Notes under the pieces: model-generated
What the model was told of the DNA's origin: nothing
Databases searched by the model: none
The model's input: the letters and a program-made list of their open reading frames with translations, nothing else
From: Saccharomonospora marina XMU15
GTDB lineage: Bacteria; Actinomycetota; Actinomycetes; Mycobacteriales; Pseudonocardiaceae
Direction of reading: 5' to 3'
Assembly: GCF_000244955.1 (NCBI RefSeq)
Contig: NZ_CM001439.1
Coordinates: 1,826,628-1,890,627, forward strand
DNA: 64,000 bases
In this document: piece by piece, positions 25,656 to 37,189 of the stretch
How the letters are laid out: each line of letters begins with the position of its first letter
Numbering within the stretch: position 1 is the stretch's first letter
Made by a program: the position numbers and the translations under genes

Positions 25656-28211
25656 GTGACACTGGACGTCGCACCGCAGGCGACCGGCCCCGCACAGGCG
25701 GCCGTGCCGTTCGCCTCGAACCTGCGACGACACGGTAATCGACTTGCCGTCGTGACCCCCGACGGGACCCCGCTGACCTACCACGAGCTGGCCGACCGGG
25801 TCGACGCGATGCGGGTGCGGCTGACGGGCACGGCAACGGCCCGCAGGCTGGTGCTGATCGCCGCGTCCAACGACATCGAGCCGCTCGTGGCCTACCTCGC
25901 CGCTTTGTCGGCCGGGCACCCGGTGCTGCTGGCCCCGCCACAGGACGACCGCGTCGAGGCCATGGTGTCGGCCTACGACCCCGACGTGGTGCTGCGGCCG
26001 GACGGCCGCGCCTGGCGGTTGGTGCAACGCCGCGAGAACACCGCACACGATCCGCACCCGGAGTTGGCGCTGCTGCTGTCCACCTCCGGCTCCACCGGCT
26101 CGCCCAAACTCGTCCGGCTCTCGGCACGCAACGTGCGGGCCAACGCCGAGTCGATCGCGTCCTACCTGGACATCCGCGACACCGACCGCGCCATCGCCTC
26201 GCTGCCGATCCACTACAGCTACGGCTTGTCGGTGGTCAACAGCAACCTGCTGCGCGGCTCGGCACTGCTGCTGACCGGCGAATCCGTGGTGACGCCGCGA
26301 TTCTGGCAGCTGGCGCGGCAGTGGGGCGCGACCAGCCTGCACGGCGTGCCCTACACCTTCGAACTGCTCGACACCGTCGGGTTCGACCGCATGGAGTTGC
26401 CCAGCCTGCGCTACGTGACGCAGGCGGGCGGGCGGCTGGAGCCCGACCGGGTGCGCCGACTCGCCGAGTTGGGGCAGCGTGAGGGCTGGCGGCTGTTCGT
26501 CATGTACGGCCAGACCGAGGCCACCGCACGCATGGCCTACCTTCCGCCCGAACTCGCCCTCACCCACCCGGACACCATCGGCGACGCCATCCCCGGTGGG
26601 TCTTTCCGGCTGGCCGACGCGCGTCTCACCGGCGACGGCGAGGAAGGGCAGCTGGTCTACCGGGGTCCCAACGTCATGCTCGGCTACGCCGAGTCTCCCG
26701 ACGACCTCGCCCTCGGCCGCACCGTGCGGGAACTGGAAACCGGCGACATCGCGAGGCGTACCCCGGAGGGGCTCTACCGCATCGTCGGCCGCGCCAGCCG
26801 CTTCATCAAGCCGTTCGGCCTGCGCATCGACCTCGACCACGTCGAGGCAACCCTGGCCCTGGCAGGCCACGAGGCGGCGTGCACCGGCACCGACGACGGC
26901 CTGCTGGTGGCGGTCGCAGGCGGCGCGGCGGACGTCGAAGCGGTACGACGCCTCGTCCGCGACTCGTTCGGGCTGCCCGCGGCCGCCGTGCGGGTGCGCG
27001 AGGTCGACGAACTGCCCAGGCTGGCCAACGGCAAGATCGACTATGCCGGGCTGGAGCAGGCGCCGACCGCGCTGCGCGAAGTGTTCACGAGGGTGTTCGG
27101 CATCGCGACCGTGGCCGACGACGCCACGTTCGTCAACCTCGGCGGCGACTCGCTGAGCTACGTGCGCATGGCCACCGAACTGGAGAAGGTGCTCGGCACC
27201 GTGCCCGAGGGCTGGCCCAACCTGACCGTGCGCGAACTCGAGCGGCTGCGACCGCGCCGCAGGCGGTTTCCGGCGGTGGAGACCAACGTCGTGCTGCGGG
27301 CACTGGCGATCCTGCTGGTCGTCGGAACCCACGTGGGCTTCTTCGGGATCATGGGCGGCGCCCACCTGCTGCTGGTGCTCGCGGGCTGGACGTTCGCGAG
27401 GTTCGGTCTTGCCGACGGCGAACCCGCGGTCGCGGGTCGCGTGCTACGTGGCGCGGCACGCGTCGCCGTGCCGTCGATGCTGTGGCTTTGGGTACGGGCT
27501 TTCACCGAACCCGACGTCGGGGCCGCCAACATCGCGCTGCTCAGCAACTACGTGCCAGGGCCGGTCGCCAGAGGCTACTGGTTCATCGAGGTGCTGGTGC
27601 AGGCGCTGCTGGTGTTCGGGCTGCTGTTCGCCGTCCCCGCCGTGCGCGCCGCGGAACGCCGCCATCCCTTTCGGTTCCCGCTGGCCGTGCTGGCCGTCGC
27701 ACTGGCGCTCAACCTCGGCCTCGCCGGAGTCGGCCAGCCCTTCGACCACGCGATGAGTCTGCACGGCGCGCTGTGGTTCTTCGTGCTCGGCTGGCTCGCG
27801 CTGCGAGCCGACACCCCGCGAAGGAAGGCCGCGGTCGCGCTGCTGGGGTTGCTGCTGGTGTCCGGCTACTTCGGCGACCCGGTGCGTGACGGCATCGTCG
27901 TCGGCGGCCTGGTGCTGCTGCTGACCGTACCCACCATCGCGCTGCCGACGCCGTTCGCCCGGCTGTTGACCGTGATCGCGGGTGCGTCACTGTCGATCTA
28001 TTTGACCCACTACGCCGTCTATCCCGGGCTGCTGGCTCACCTGCCCACGCCGGTGGTGTTCGCGGCCAGCATCGCGGTGGGGGTCGTGGCGTGGCTGGCC
28101 GTGGAGTTCGCTGTGCGGCTGGCGGGCGAGCGGGCCGCCCGCAGAGCGAGTGCGGTGCAGCGCGCGACCTGCCCGACCACCCCGAAGACGTTGCCGAAGG
28201 TGGCTTCGTGA
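25656..28211 (+). CDS. Fused adenylation domain, carrier protein and membrane acyltransferase
   Basis: 851-residue three-part protein. Residues ~15-465 are an NRPS/DltA-like adenylation domain: A3 LSTSGSTGSPK, A5 MYGQTEA, A7 ETGDIAR, A8 GRASRFIKPFGLRID, A10 LANGKIDYAGL. Residues ~470-535 are a carrier domain with phosphopantetheine Ser499 in NLGGDSLSY. Residues ~540-830 have about ten membrane segments resembling acyltransferase 3 (OafA-like), with the N-terminal Arg-His element RALAILLVVGTHVGFF. There is no condensation or thioesterase domain. Logic resembles DltA-DltC-DltB: activate, thiolate, hand over at the membrane. GTG 25656 follows GAGTGAGCACGAG. Iron boxes upstream and an FbpABC transporter downstream imply a role in iron limitation. 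The substrate is unknown. Confidence 0.85.
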   Translation: MTLDVAPQATGPAQAAVPFASNLRRHGNRLAVVTPDGTPLTYHELADRVDAMRVRLTGTATARRLVLIAASNDIEPLVAYLAALSAGHPVLLAPPQDDRVEAMVSAYDPDVVLRPDGRAWRLVQRRENTAHDPHPELALLLSTSGSTGSPKLVRLSARNVRANAESIASYLDIRDTDRAIASLPIHYSYGLSVVNSNLLRGSALLLTGESVVTPRFWQLARQWGATSLHGVPYTFELLDTVGFDRMELPSLRYVTQAGGRLEPDRVRRLAELGQREGWRLFVMYGQTEATARMAYLPPELALTHPDTIGDAIPGGSFRLADARLTGDGEEGQLVYRGPNVMLGYAESPDDLALGRTVRELETGDIARRTPEGLYRIVGRASRFIKPFGLRIDLDHVEATLALAGHEAACTGTDDGLLVAVAGGAADVEAVRRLVRDSFGLPAAAVRVREVDELPRLANGKIDYAGLEQAPTALREVFTRVFGIATVADDATFVNLGGDSLSYVRMATELEKVLGTVPEGWPNLTVRELERLRPRRRRFPAVETNVVLRALAILLVVGTHVGFFGIMGGAHLLLVLAGWTFARFGLADGEPAVAGRVLRGAARVAVPSMLWLWVRAFTEPDVGAANIALLSNYVPGPVARGYWFIEVLVQALLVFGLLFAVPAVRAAERRHPFRFPLAVLAVALALNLGLAGVGQPFDHAMSLHGALWFFVLGWLALRADTPRRKAAVALLGLLLVSGYFGDPVRDGIVVGGLVLLLTVPTIALPTPFARLLTVIAGASLSIYLTHYAVYPGLLAHLPTPVVFAASIAVGVVAWLAVEFAVRLAGERAARRASAVQRATCPTTPKTLPKVAS

Positions 28212-28225
28212 AGCGAGGAGGAACT

Positions 28226-29247
28226 GTGCGATTCCGTCATCGGGTGACGACGGCGGCGCTGCTCGGCGCCGTCGTCCTTCCGCTGGCCGTGGCCTGCGGC
28301 GACGGCCAGGCGGGTCCCGACACGCTGGTGGTCTACTCGGGCCGCCACGAGGGCCTGGTCGGCGGTCTGCTGGATCGCCTGGAACAGCACACCGGGATGC
28401 CGGTCGAGGTGCGTTACGGCGGCAGCGCCGAGATGGCCGCGCAGATCCTCGAAGAGGGCGACGGCACCTCCGCTGACCTGTTCTTCTCGCAGGATGCCGG
28501 CGCGCTCGGCGCGCTGTCGGAGCAGGGCAGGCTCGAACCGCTGCCGCAGGACGTGTTGGGGCTGGTTCCGCAGCAGTACCGCGCCGACGACGGCACGTGG
28601 GTAGCCACCTCGGCCCGGGCTCGGGTCGTCGCCTACGACCCTGACCAGGTCAGCGAGGCCGACCTGCCCCGAAGCGTGGACGACGTCGTGGACCCGAAGT
28701 GGCGCGGCAAGGTGGGGTTCGCGCCCACCAATGCCTCCTGGCAGGCCTTCGTCACCGGGCTACGGGTGTTGCGCGGCGACGAGGCGGCACGGCAGTGGCT
28801 GAACGACTTCGCGGCGAACGAACCGCAGCGGTACAAGAACAACCTGGCGGTGCTCGACGCGGTCGACTCGGGGCAGGTCGCCATGGGGTTGATCAACCAC
28901 TACTACTGGTACGAGCGAATCGCCGAGCAGGGCGAGAACCGGGTGAACGCCAAGCTGCACTTCGTCGGTGGTGACGACCCGCTGGCGCTGGTGAACGTCG
29001 CCGGTGTGGGGGTGCTTTCGGGCAACGACTCCGACGAGGCCGCGCGCAAGGCCGTGCGATTCCTGCTGTCGCAGGAAGCGCAGCGCTACTTCGCCGACGA
29101 GACCGCGGAGTATCCCGTCATCGAAGGCGTCAGTTCCAGCAAGCACGACCTGCCGCCGCTGACCGAGATCCAGTCACCGGACCTTGATCTGTCGCGGCTT
29201 TCCACGTTGCAGCAGACGCTTCGGATGCTGCAGGAGGCGGGGCTGTC

Positions 29248-29251
<4 letters not shown>
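28226..29251 (+). CDS. Ferric iron ABC transporter substrate-binding lipoprotein (FbpA-like)
   Basis: 341-residue periplasmic-binding-type protein. The signal peptide ends at LAVAC (Cys24, probable lipid attachment). The mature start DTLVVYSGRHEGLV is typical of FbpA/SfuA. The adjacent tyrosines that bind Fe(III) are Tyr226-Tyr227 in INHYYWYE. GTG 28226 is chosen for GAGGAGGAACT directly upstream; GTG 28208 would add six residues. It begins 14 bases after the acyltransferase fusion gene and is part of the iron-box operon. Confidence 0.88.
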
Positions 29252-30809
<1,558 letters not shown>

Positions 30810-30813
<4 letters not shown>

Positions 30814-31898
30814 GCCGGTTGACCGTCGAGGGTCTCGTCGCGGGTTACGGACCCCAGCCCGTGTTGCGTGGCCTCGATCTCGCCGTGCCGCAGGGCGCGC
30901 TTGCCGCCGTACTGGGGCCCTCCGGCTGCGGCAAGACCACGCTGCTGCGTGTGCTCGCCGGGTTGCATCCGCTGCGGGCAGGTCGGGTGGCGCTGGGAGA
31001 CCGCGTGCTGTCGGCCCCCGGTGTGCACGTGCCACCCGAACGCAGGGGCATCGGGCTGGTTCCGCAGGAGGGCGCGCTGTTTCCGCACCTGAGCGTCGCC
31101 TCCAACGTCGGCTTCGGCCTTTCCAGGGCCCAGCGCAGGCAAGGGCGCGTGGATGAGGTGCTTGAACTGGTCGGCCTCGCCGGGTACGGCAAGCGGATGC
31201 CTGCGCAACTGTCCGGTGGGCAGCAGCAACGGGTCGCGCTTGCTCGGGCACTGGCGCCGCGACCGGGTGTGGTGCTGATGGACGAACCGTTCTCCTCCCT
31301 CGACGCCGCGCTGCGGGCGGAACTGCGAGCCGACGTACGGGCGGCGCTGCGCGCCTCCGGCGCCACCGCGTTGCTGGTCACCCACGACCAGGAGGAGGCG
31401 CTCGGTATGGCCGATCTGGTGGCCGTGCTACGCGACGGGGTCGTGGCGCAGCTGGGCACCCCGCAGCAGGTGTACCTCGAACCCGCTGATCTGGATGTCG
31501 CGCTGTTCGTGGGCGAGGCAGTGGTCTTCGACGGGCGACCCGGCCATGGCGCCGTGGACACCCCGCTGGGCAGGCTCAAGGTGACCGCCGAGGACGCGGC
31601 GGCTTCCGCCGAGTCCGAGCTGTCCCGGCGCGGCACCGTGCTGGTGCGGCCCGAACAGGTACGCATCGACCGAACCGGTCGCGAGGGTGTCGCCGCCATG
31701 GTCACCGACGTCCTCTTCCACGGCCACGACGCCACCGTGCTGCTGCGCCTCGGCGACGGGCACCACGTGCGCTGCCGCGTGCAGGGTCCGCTGCCCGCGA
31801 GCAGAGGCGATGCCGTTTCGGTGAGCGTTTCGGGAGCGGCCCGGTTCTTCCCGGCAGGCGATCAGCCGGTGACCAGCGCGATCGCGAGCCCGTCGTAG
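30810..31898 (+). CDS. Ferric iron ABC transporter ATPase (FbpC-like)
   Basis: 362-residue ABC ATPase. Walker A is GPSGCGKTT (residues 36-44), signature LSGGQQQRVALARAL, Walker B VVLMDEPF, H-loop LLVTHDQEEAL. The C-terminal third is a TOBE-type domain (VRPEQVRID). It powers import through the preceding permease. ATG 30810 overlaps the permease stop as ATGA. Its last 37 bases overlap the end of the convergent O-methyltransferase gene, with no room for a terminator between. Confidence 0.9.
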
Positions 31899-32524
31899 CC
31901 TTTGGCGCCCACCGTCTGCAGCGCGGTGGCCTCCACTCGCGGTTCTGTCGACAGCAACTCGGTCAGGTGCCGCACACCGCGCACCGCCGGGTCGTCGCTG
32001 TCCGCCTGGGCGACCTCACCGCCTCGGACGACGTTGTCCACCACGATCACGGTTCCCGGCCTGCTCAGCTGCACCGCCCACCTGAAGTACTCGGCGAGGT
32101 TCGGCTTGTCCGCGTCGATGAACACCAGGTCGAACGGGCTGTCGTCGCGCAGCGTCGGCAGGGTGTCGAGCGCCCTGCCGACGCGGATGTCGACCTGCTG
32201 CGCCAGTCCGGCCCTTTCGATGTTCTCCCGCGCCACCCGGGCGTGGTGCTCGTCGATCTCCAGCGTGACCAGCTTGCCGTCCGAGGGCAGTGCCCTGCCC
32301 AGCCAGATCGTGCTGTAGCCGCCGAGCGTGCCGATCTCCAGTACCGACCGGGCTCGCGACATCCTCGCGAGCAGATACAGCAGCTTGCCCTGGTTGGGGG
32401 CGACGGCGATGGCGGGCAACCCCGCCTCCGCGCTGGCCTGCACCGCAGCGTCCAGCGCCGGGTCAGGTCGCAGCAGGTGAGTGTTGAAGTAGTCGTCCAC
32501 CGCGGTCCACCGGCCAGCCGTCAT
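31862..32524 (-). CDS. SAM-dependent O-methyltransferase (family 3)
   Basis: 220-residue class I methyltransferase of the catechol/caffeoyl-CoA O-methyltransferase-like family. It shows SVLEIGTLGGYSTIWLGRAL (motif I), LEIDEHHARVA, FDLVFIDADKPNLAEYF (metal-linked motif IV region) and VIVVDNVVRGGEV. Such enzymes use a divalent metal and methylate catechols or similar phenols. Tail-to-tail overlap with the transporter ATPase gene is seen, so it is a separate transcription unit. The substrate is unknown. Confidence 0.87.
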   Translation of the reverse strand: MTAGRWTAVDDYFNTHLLRPDPALDAAVQASAEAGLPAIAVAPNQGKLLYLLARMSRARSVLEIGTLGGYSTIWLGRALPSDGKLVTLEIDEHHARVARENIERAGLAQQVDIRVGRALDTLPTLRDDSPFDLVFIDADKPNLAEYFRWAVQLSRPGTVIVVDNVVRGGEVAQADSDDPAVRGVRHLTELLSTEPRVEATALQTVGAKGYDGLAIALVTG

Positions 32525-32554
32525 GGTCTGTAGACCTTAGGTGGCCGGTTACGG

Positions 32555-32800
32555 CTACGCGGGCCCGAACTCGCCGTCGTCACCCTCCTCGGCGTCCTCG
32601 CCCGAGGCGGTCGCACCGACGCTGACGACGGCATCGCGCAGGGCGGCACGCAACCGCCCCACGTCCAGCGGCGTCAGCACCGCAGCCTCACCCGGCGGTG
32701 CGATCAGCACCACCCGGTCGCTGCTCACGAGCACGGTGACCTCCCGCCGCCGCCCGGCGAGATCTCGGCAGGAGATCGCCCATTCATCGCGCACCACCAC
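32555..32800 (-). CDS. Hypothetical 81-residue protein
   Basis: Small acidic protein: MVVRDEWAISCRDLAGRRRE, then VTVLVSSDRVVLIAPPGEAAVL, then TPLDVGRLRAALRDAVVSVG, and an Asp/Glu tail. Looks like a small beta-rich fold followed by one helix. Good actinobacterial codon pattern and no competing frame. I recognise no family. It lies 30 bases upstream of the methyltransferase gene on the same strand and may be co-transcribed with it. Confidence 0.55.
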   Translation of the reverse strand: MVVRDEWAISCRDLAGRRREVTVLVSSDRVVLIAPPGEAAVLTPLDVGRLRAALRDAVVSVGATASGEDAEEGDDGEFGPA

Positions 32801-32987
32801 GTAGACCGCCCCTCGTTATCCCGGTGTTGCTCTGGTGTGCGTGTCAGTGTGCTGAATACGATGGCGCTGTCGCCGGCTGATGACGCCCGCCCCGAGCGAC
32901 TTCACCCCGTATCACTTTGTGTCGTTGTGGTAGCTGCGAACTGTAGTCTCAAGTCCGGGTAGTTCACCAGGCGCAACGGAGGGACCG

Positions 32988-34208
32988 ATGCCCGAGCCGG
33001 AGCGGATCATCATTGTCGGAACTGGACTGGCGGGTGCCACGGCCGCCGCCGAAGTGCGAGAACGCGGATTCCGCGGCGAGGTGACACTGTTCGGTGAGCA
33101 GTCCCACCGCCCGTACGAGCTACCCGCGCTTTCGAAGTCGGTACTGCTCGGCGAGACCGACGAGCCGGAGTGGGTCCACGACCAGGGTTTCTACGCCGAG
33201 CACGACATAGACCTGCGCACCTCGGTGCGGGTGGAGCGGGTCGATCCGGCGCAGCAACTGGTCACGGACGACAGGGGCGGCACCCATCGCTACGACCGGT
33301 TGGTGCTCGCCACCGGATCCCGCCCTCGCCACGTCGCCGTGCCAGGTGCCGACCTGCCGGGGGTGCGGACCCTACGCACGCTCGACGACGCGCTCGCGCT
33401 GCGGGCCGCGTTCGGTGAGGGCGTCCGGGTGGTGGTCGTCGGTGCGGGGTGGATCGGCACCGAGGCCGCCGCGGCCGCACGCACGCACGGCGCCGACGTC
33501 ACCGTGGTGGAGCAGGCCGAACTTCCGCTGCTGCCCGTGCTCGGCGCCGAGGTGGCCGCCGTGTTCCGCGACCTGCACACCGAACACGGGGTGAAATGGC
33601 GGCTCGGCACCGCCATCGCCGAGTTCACGGCAGACGCGGGCGGCGTGCGCGGGGTGCGGCTGCGAGACGGCCAGGAACTCGCCGCCGATCTCGTACTGGT
33701 CGCCGTCGGGGCGGGGCCGAGGGTGGAGCTCGCCGAGGCCGCGGGTCTCGACCTCGCGGCCGACGGTGGCGTCGCGGTGGACGAGGGACTGGCGGCGGCG
33801 CCGGGGGTGTTCGCCGCCGGTGACATCGCCTCGCACTCGCATCCGCGCTACGGACACCGGGTCCGAGTGGAGCACTGGGCCAACGCCAAGGACCAGGGTG
33901 CCCACGTCGCCCGCAACCTGCTCGGCGAGAACGAGCCGTACCTGGCCACGCCGTACTTCTTCACCGACCAGTACGACCTCGGGTGCGAGTACCGCGGTCT
34001 CGCCGATCCCGCCGCCGACGAACTCGTCGTGCGCGGAGACCTCTCCTCCCGCGAGTTCATCGCGTTCTGGTTGCGTGAGGGCCGGGTGCGGGCAGCGCTC
34101 AACGTCAACTCCTGGGACGAAGGCGATGCCCTGCAGGCTCTGGTCGACAGCCGTGCCGCCGTGTCGGCGCGGCAGTTGCTGGAGGAGGACCTCGGCCGCT
34201 TCGAGTAG
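32988..34208 (+). CDS. FAD-dependent oxidoreductase (ferredoxin reductase type)
   Basis: 406-residue two-dinucleotide-fold flavoprotein of the class that reduces ferredoxin for P450s or Rieske dioxygenases. It has the FAD motif IIIVGTGLAGATAAAEVRE, RPYELPALSK, the NAD motif VVVVGAGWIGTEAAAAA, VFAAGDIASH, and a C-terminal reductase dimer-like domain (EHWANAKDQGAHVARNLLG). ATG 32988 is preceded by CGGAGGG. No ferredoxin or oxygenase gene is adjacent, so the partner is unknown. Confidence 0.9.
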   Translation: MPEPERIIIVGTGLAGATAAAEVRERGFRGEVTLFGEQSHRPYELPALSKSVLLGETDEPEWVHDQGFYAEHDIDLRTSVRVERVDPAQQLVTDDRGGTHRYDRLVLATGSRPRHVAVPGADLPGVRTLRTLDDALALRAAFGEGVRVVVVGAGWIGTEAAAAARTHGADVTVVEQAELPLLPVLGAEVAAVFRDLHTEHGVKWRLGTAIAEFTADAGGVRGVRLRDGQELAADLVLVAVGAGPRVELAEAAGLDLAADGGVAVDEGLAAAPGVFAAGDIASHSHPRYGHRVRVEHWANAKDQGAHVARNLLGENEPYLATPYFFTDQYDLGCEYRGLADPAADELVVRGDLSSREFIAFWLREGRVRAALNVNSWDEGDALQALVDSRAAVSARQLLEEDLGRFE

Positions 34209-34219
34209 CGCCGAGCGGC

Positions 34220-34519
34220 TCAGAAGTCCCTCGCGGTCTCGCCGGGCATGCCGGGGCGGAGCCTGCGCAGGTGTACCCGCCTGGTCAACCTGATCACCGG
34301 ACGGACGAACAGCTGGACGCTGCCGAGCAGGAACAGCCAGGTCCCGGCTGTCGTGGTGGACTCGGAGAAGAACAGCACACTGCCCACGGCGAACCACAGT
34401 GCGATGAGCATGTCGTTGCCGATGCTGAGCACCTCGTAGCGCTGGCGCACGAGCAGTTCCTCGTGGCCGAACTTCAGCATCACCTGGGAGTCGTCGGCGG
34501 AGCTCTCGCTGCTGGCCAT
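34220..34519 (-). CDS. YrhK-like small membrane protein
   Basis: 99-residue protein with two membrane helices (about residues 38-57 and 63-79) in a YrhK-domain arrangement: RYEVLSIGNDMLIALWFAVG, SVLFF, then WLFLLGSVQLFVRPVIRLTR. Function unknown in the family. ATG 34519 is preferred over an upstream in-frame GTG (34534) because GGTGAG lies just before it. Confidence 0.75.
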   Translation of the reverse strand: MASSESSADDSQVMLKFGHEELLVRQRYEVLSIGNDMLIALWFAVGSVLFFSESTTTAGTWLFLLGSVQLFVRPVIRLTRRVHLRRLRPGMPGETARDF

Positions 34520-34555
34520 CGACTCACCGTGCACCCTCAGGCTGCCGGCCGCATC

Positions 34556-35806
34556 TCAGGCGGGCCGCGGTGTCGTGGAGTGGCGGCGGGTGAGCACACC
34601 GAAGCTGACCAGCGCGAGCATCCCGGTCACGGCCATGATCGTGGCCATCGGAACGGCCGAGCCCTCCCCGAACGCGCCGACGAGCGGTGAGGCGGCGCCT
34701 CCGACGAGAAACTGCACGACCCCCAGCAACGCCGACGCCGAGCCTGCCGTGTGCGGGTGGTCGGCCAGCGCGAGCGAGGTCGCGTTGGGCATGATCAACC
34801 CGATGGAGGAGACCAACACGAACAGCGGTGGCAGCAGTCCCGCCAGCCCGAGCCCGAACACCGCGGCGGCCACCATGCCAAGCGCACCCGCCAGCGTGGC
34901 CAGCAGGCCGGTGAGCAGCAGCGAACGCTGCCGGAACCGGGCGACGATGCGGCCGTTGACCTGGCTCGCCGCCACGAGGCCGAACCCGTTGACCCCGAAC
35001 ACGATGCTGTACTCGACCGGGGACAGGCCGTAGACACCCTGCAGCACGAACGACGAGCCGGAGATGTAGGCGAACATCCCGGCGAACGCCATGCCGACGG
35101 CCAGTGCGTAGCCGAGGAACAGCCGGTCGCTCAGCAGACCACCGTAGGTGCGCATGACGGGTCCGAAGCGGGCGGGCCTGCGCCTGCTTGGTGGCAGCGG
35201 TTCCGGCAGCGCGAAGGCCGCCACGGTGAGCAGCAGCACGCCGAAGCCGGTCAGCGCCCAGAAGATCCCGCGCCACGACGTCACGGCGAGCAGTTGGCCT
35301 CCGATGACGGGCGCGAGGATCGGTGCCAGTCCGGTGACGAGCATGAGCATGGAGAAGAACCGCGCCATCGCGATGCCGGAGTAGAGGTCACGCACCGCCG
35401 CGCGCGCGATGACCACCCCGGCCGCGGCGCCGAACGCCTGCAACGTGCGCGCCGCGATCAGTGCTTCGGCCGAAGGGCTGACGGCACACAGCACCGACGC
35501 GACCACGAAAACGGCGATGCCGACAAGTAGCGGCCTGCGCCGTCCCCACGCGTCGGAGAGCGGGCCCACGACCAGTTGCCCCACGCCCAGCCCCACGATG
35601 AACGCCGCCAGGGTCAACTGCAGCGCCGTGTCGGTGCTGTGCAGGTCCTGGGTCATCGTGGGCAGCGCGGGCAGGTACATGTCCACCGACAGCGGGCCGA
35701 ACGCCGTCAGCCCGCCCAGGATGAGCGCGTACTTGGCGGTGCGGTGGCCGCGGCGCTCGGCGACTGTGGCCTGCCCGGTCCCGCTGACTGCCGTGTCCGT
35801 GCTCAA
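34556..35806 (-). CDS. MFS multidrug transporter, Bcr/CflA type
   Basis: 416-residue proton-driven exporter with 12 membrane segments. The drug/H+ antiporter motif A appears as GPLSDAWGRRRPLLVG between TM2 and TM3, and FGPLSVDMYLPALP in TM1 is typical of Bcr/CflA. The start is TTG 35806, well placed after GGAGGCGGCA. The upstream 160 bp hold an imperfect TAGC-N3-GCTA inverted repeat that could be a regulator site; no dedicated regulator gene is adjacent apart from the divergent PucR-type gene. Confidence 0.9.
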   Translation of the reverse strand: MSTDTAVSGTGQATVAERRGHRTAKYALILGGLTAFGPLSVDMYLPALPTMTQDLHSTDTALQLTLAAFIVGLGVGQLVVGPLSDAWGRRRPLLVGIAVFVVASVLCAVSPSAEALIAARTLQAFGAAAGVVIARAAVRDLYSGIAMARFFSMLMLVTGLAPILAPVIGGQLLAVTSWRGIFWALTGFGVLLLTVAAFALPEPLPPSRRRPARFGPVMRTYGGLLSDRLFLGYALAVGMAFAGMFAYISGSSFVLQGVYGLSPVEYSIVFGVNGFGLVAASQVNGRIVARFRQRSLLLTGLLATLAGALGMVAAAVFGLGLAGLLPPLFVLVSSIGLIMPNATSLALADHPHTAGSASALLGVVQFLVGGAASPLVGAFGEGSAVPMATIMAVTGMLALVSFGVLTRRHSTTPRPA

Positions 35807-35966
35807 TGCCGCCTCCAGTCCGCTCGGCCCGACGGACAGAACAACTTGCGTAGCGGTGCTAACTATTCCATGAAGTAGTCGTGATTCTCGGCATGGTGGA
35901 CGTGCCCTCGGTCACCCGGCGGCTGTGTCCTACGGTGGTTCGGTCGCTGCAACCGAGGAGACGAAG

Positions 35967-37166
35967 GTGTCTGATCTCGCCGAGGAGTTGGCGCGTGCGC
36001 TGATCACGCGGCTCGACGAGCTCACGGACGAACTCGTGGCGGACATCCTCGCCGAGAACCCCGGCTACCACGACGCGGCACTGGTGACGCTCGCCGAGTT
36101 GCGCCGCTCCTGCCGCACCAACCTGGAACGGATCCTGCAGCTACTCGGTGACACGGTGCCGGCAGGTGACGAGCCGCTGGACGCCGCGCGGACCACGGGT
36201 TCGCGCCGAGCGGAGCAGCGCGTGCCACTCGACTCGGTGCTGCGGTCGTTCCGGCTTGGCGGCAGGGTGCTGTGGCGCGGCCTGGTCCGCACCGGCAAGG
36301 AGGACCGCCGGGTGGATCGCGACCAGCTGCTCGACGTCGCCACCACGGTGTGGACGGTGGTCGACGAGGCCTCCTCCGCGGTCGCGCAGGCCTACCGGGA
36401 AACCGAGCTGCAACTGAGCAGGCTGGACGACCATCGCAGGCATGCGCTGGTCGGTGACCTGCTCCGGGGCCGTGGCAGGGACGCCGGCTTCGCCGAGCGG
36501 GCCGCCACCGAGTTGGGGCTGCCGGGGCACAGCGACTACCTCGTGTTCGTGGCGAGCATGGCCGCCGACGGCATGCCGGGCCTGGCGATGCCGCAGGATG
36601 CCCTCGCCAGCTACGGGGTGAAGTCGGTGTGGCAGCCCAGAGATCGCACCACGGTGGGCCTGGTGGCGCTGCAGGGGCGGCAGCCTTCGGCCGTGCTGGA
36701 CCTGCTTCGTGCTGGCGTGCGGGCCGGGGTGGGCGTCAGTCCCGCTGTGGCGGGCCTCGCCGAGGTCGGCGTCGGTCACGATCTCGCACTGCTGGCGCTG
36801 CGCACGTTGCCTGACTGCGATGCCGGGTTCGCCGTGCTCGACGAGCGGCTGCCGGAGGCGTTGGTTGCCCGTTCACCGGAGCTTGCCGAGCGGCTGCTGC
36901 GGGGCGTGCTCGGCCCGCTGCTGCGGTTGACGCCGAGTGAGCGCGACGTGCTGCTGCCCACCCTGGCGGTGTGGCTTGAGACCAACCGCTCCGCCGCCGC
37001 GACGGCCTCACGGCTGTACTGCCATCGCAACACCGTGCTCAACCGGCTGCGCAGGCTCGAGAGCCTGCTGGGCACGTCACTGCACGACCACAGGGCCGGG
37101 CTGGCGCTGTCCCTCGCGGTGCTGGCCCACGAGATCACGACAGGCAAACCGTCGGTGGAGCGCTGA
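35967..37166 (+). CDS. PucR/CdaR-type transcriptional regulator
   Basis: 399-residue regulator. The N-terminal 170 residues are a helical domain found in actinobacterial PucR-like proteins, the middle is a GGDEF-like degenerate domain (LVGDLLRGRGRDAGF onward), and the C-terminal HTH is VWLETNRSAAATASRLYCHR, then NTVLNRLRRLESLLG. GTG 35967 is used because GAGGAGACGAAG lies just upstream and the protein then starts at SDLAEELARAL. It diverges from the MFS exporter gene and may control it; the ligand is unknown. Confidence 0.85.
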   Translation: MSDLAEELARALITRLDELTDELVADILAENPGYHDAALVTLAELRRSCRTNLERILQLLGDTVPAGDEPLDAARTTGSRRAEQRVPLDSVLRSFRLGGRVLWRGLVRTGKEDRRVDRDQLLDVATTVWTVVDEASSAVAQAYRETELQLSRLDDHRRHALVGDLLRGRGRDAGFAERAATELGLPGHSDYLVFVASMAADGMPGLAMPQDALASYGVKSVWQPRDRTTVGLVALQGRQPSAVLDLLRAGVRAGVGVSPAVAGLAEVGVGHDLALLALRTLPDCDAGFAVLDERLPEALVARSPELAERLLRGVLGPLLRLTPSERDVLLPTLAVWLETNRSAAATASRLYCHRNTVLNRLRRLESLLGTSLHDHRAGLALSLAVLAHEITTGKPSVER

Positions 37167-37189
37167 GGGCGCGGCCGCGCTATCCGCGG

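Noticed and set aside
25590-27365. A 591-residue minus-strand open frame opposite the adenylation gene
   Set aside because: Shadow frame, rich in His, Gly, Arg and Gln; the plus strand has complete adenylation motifs.
35830-35870. Imperfect TAGC-GGT-GCTA inverted repeat upstream of the MFS exporter as an operator
   Set aside because: Only four bases pair cleanly on each side; too weak to annotate, mentioned in the exporter entry.
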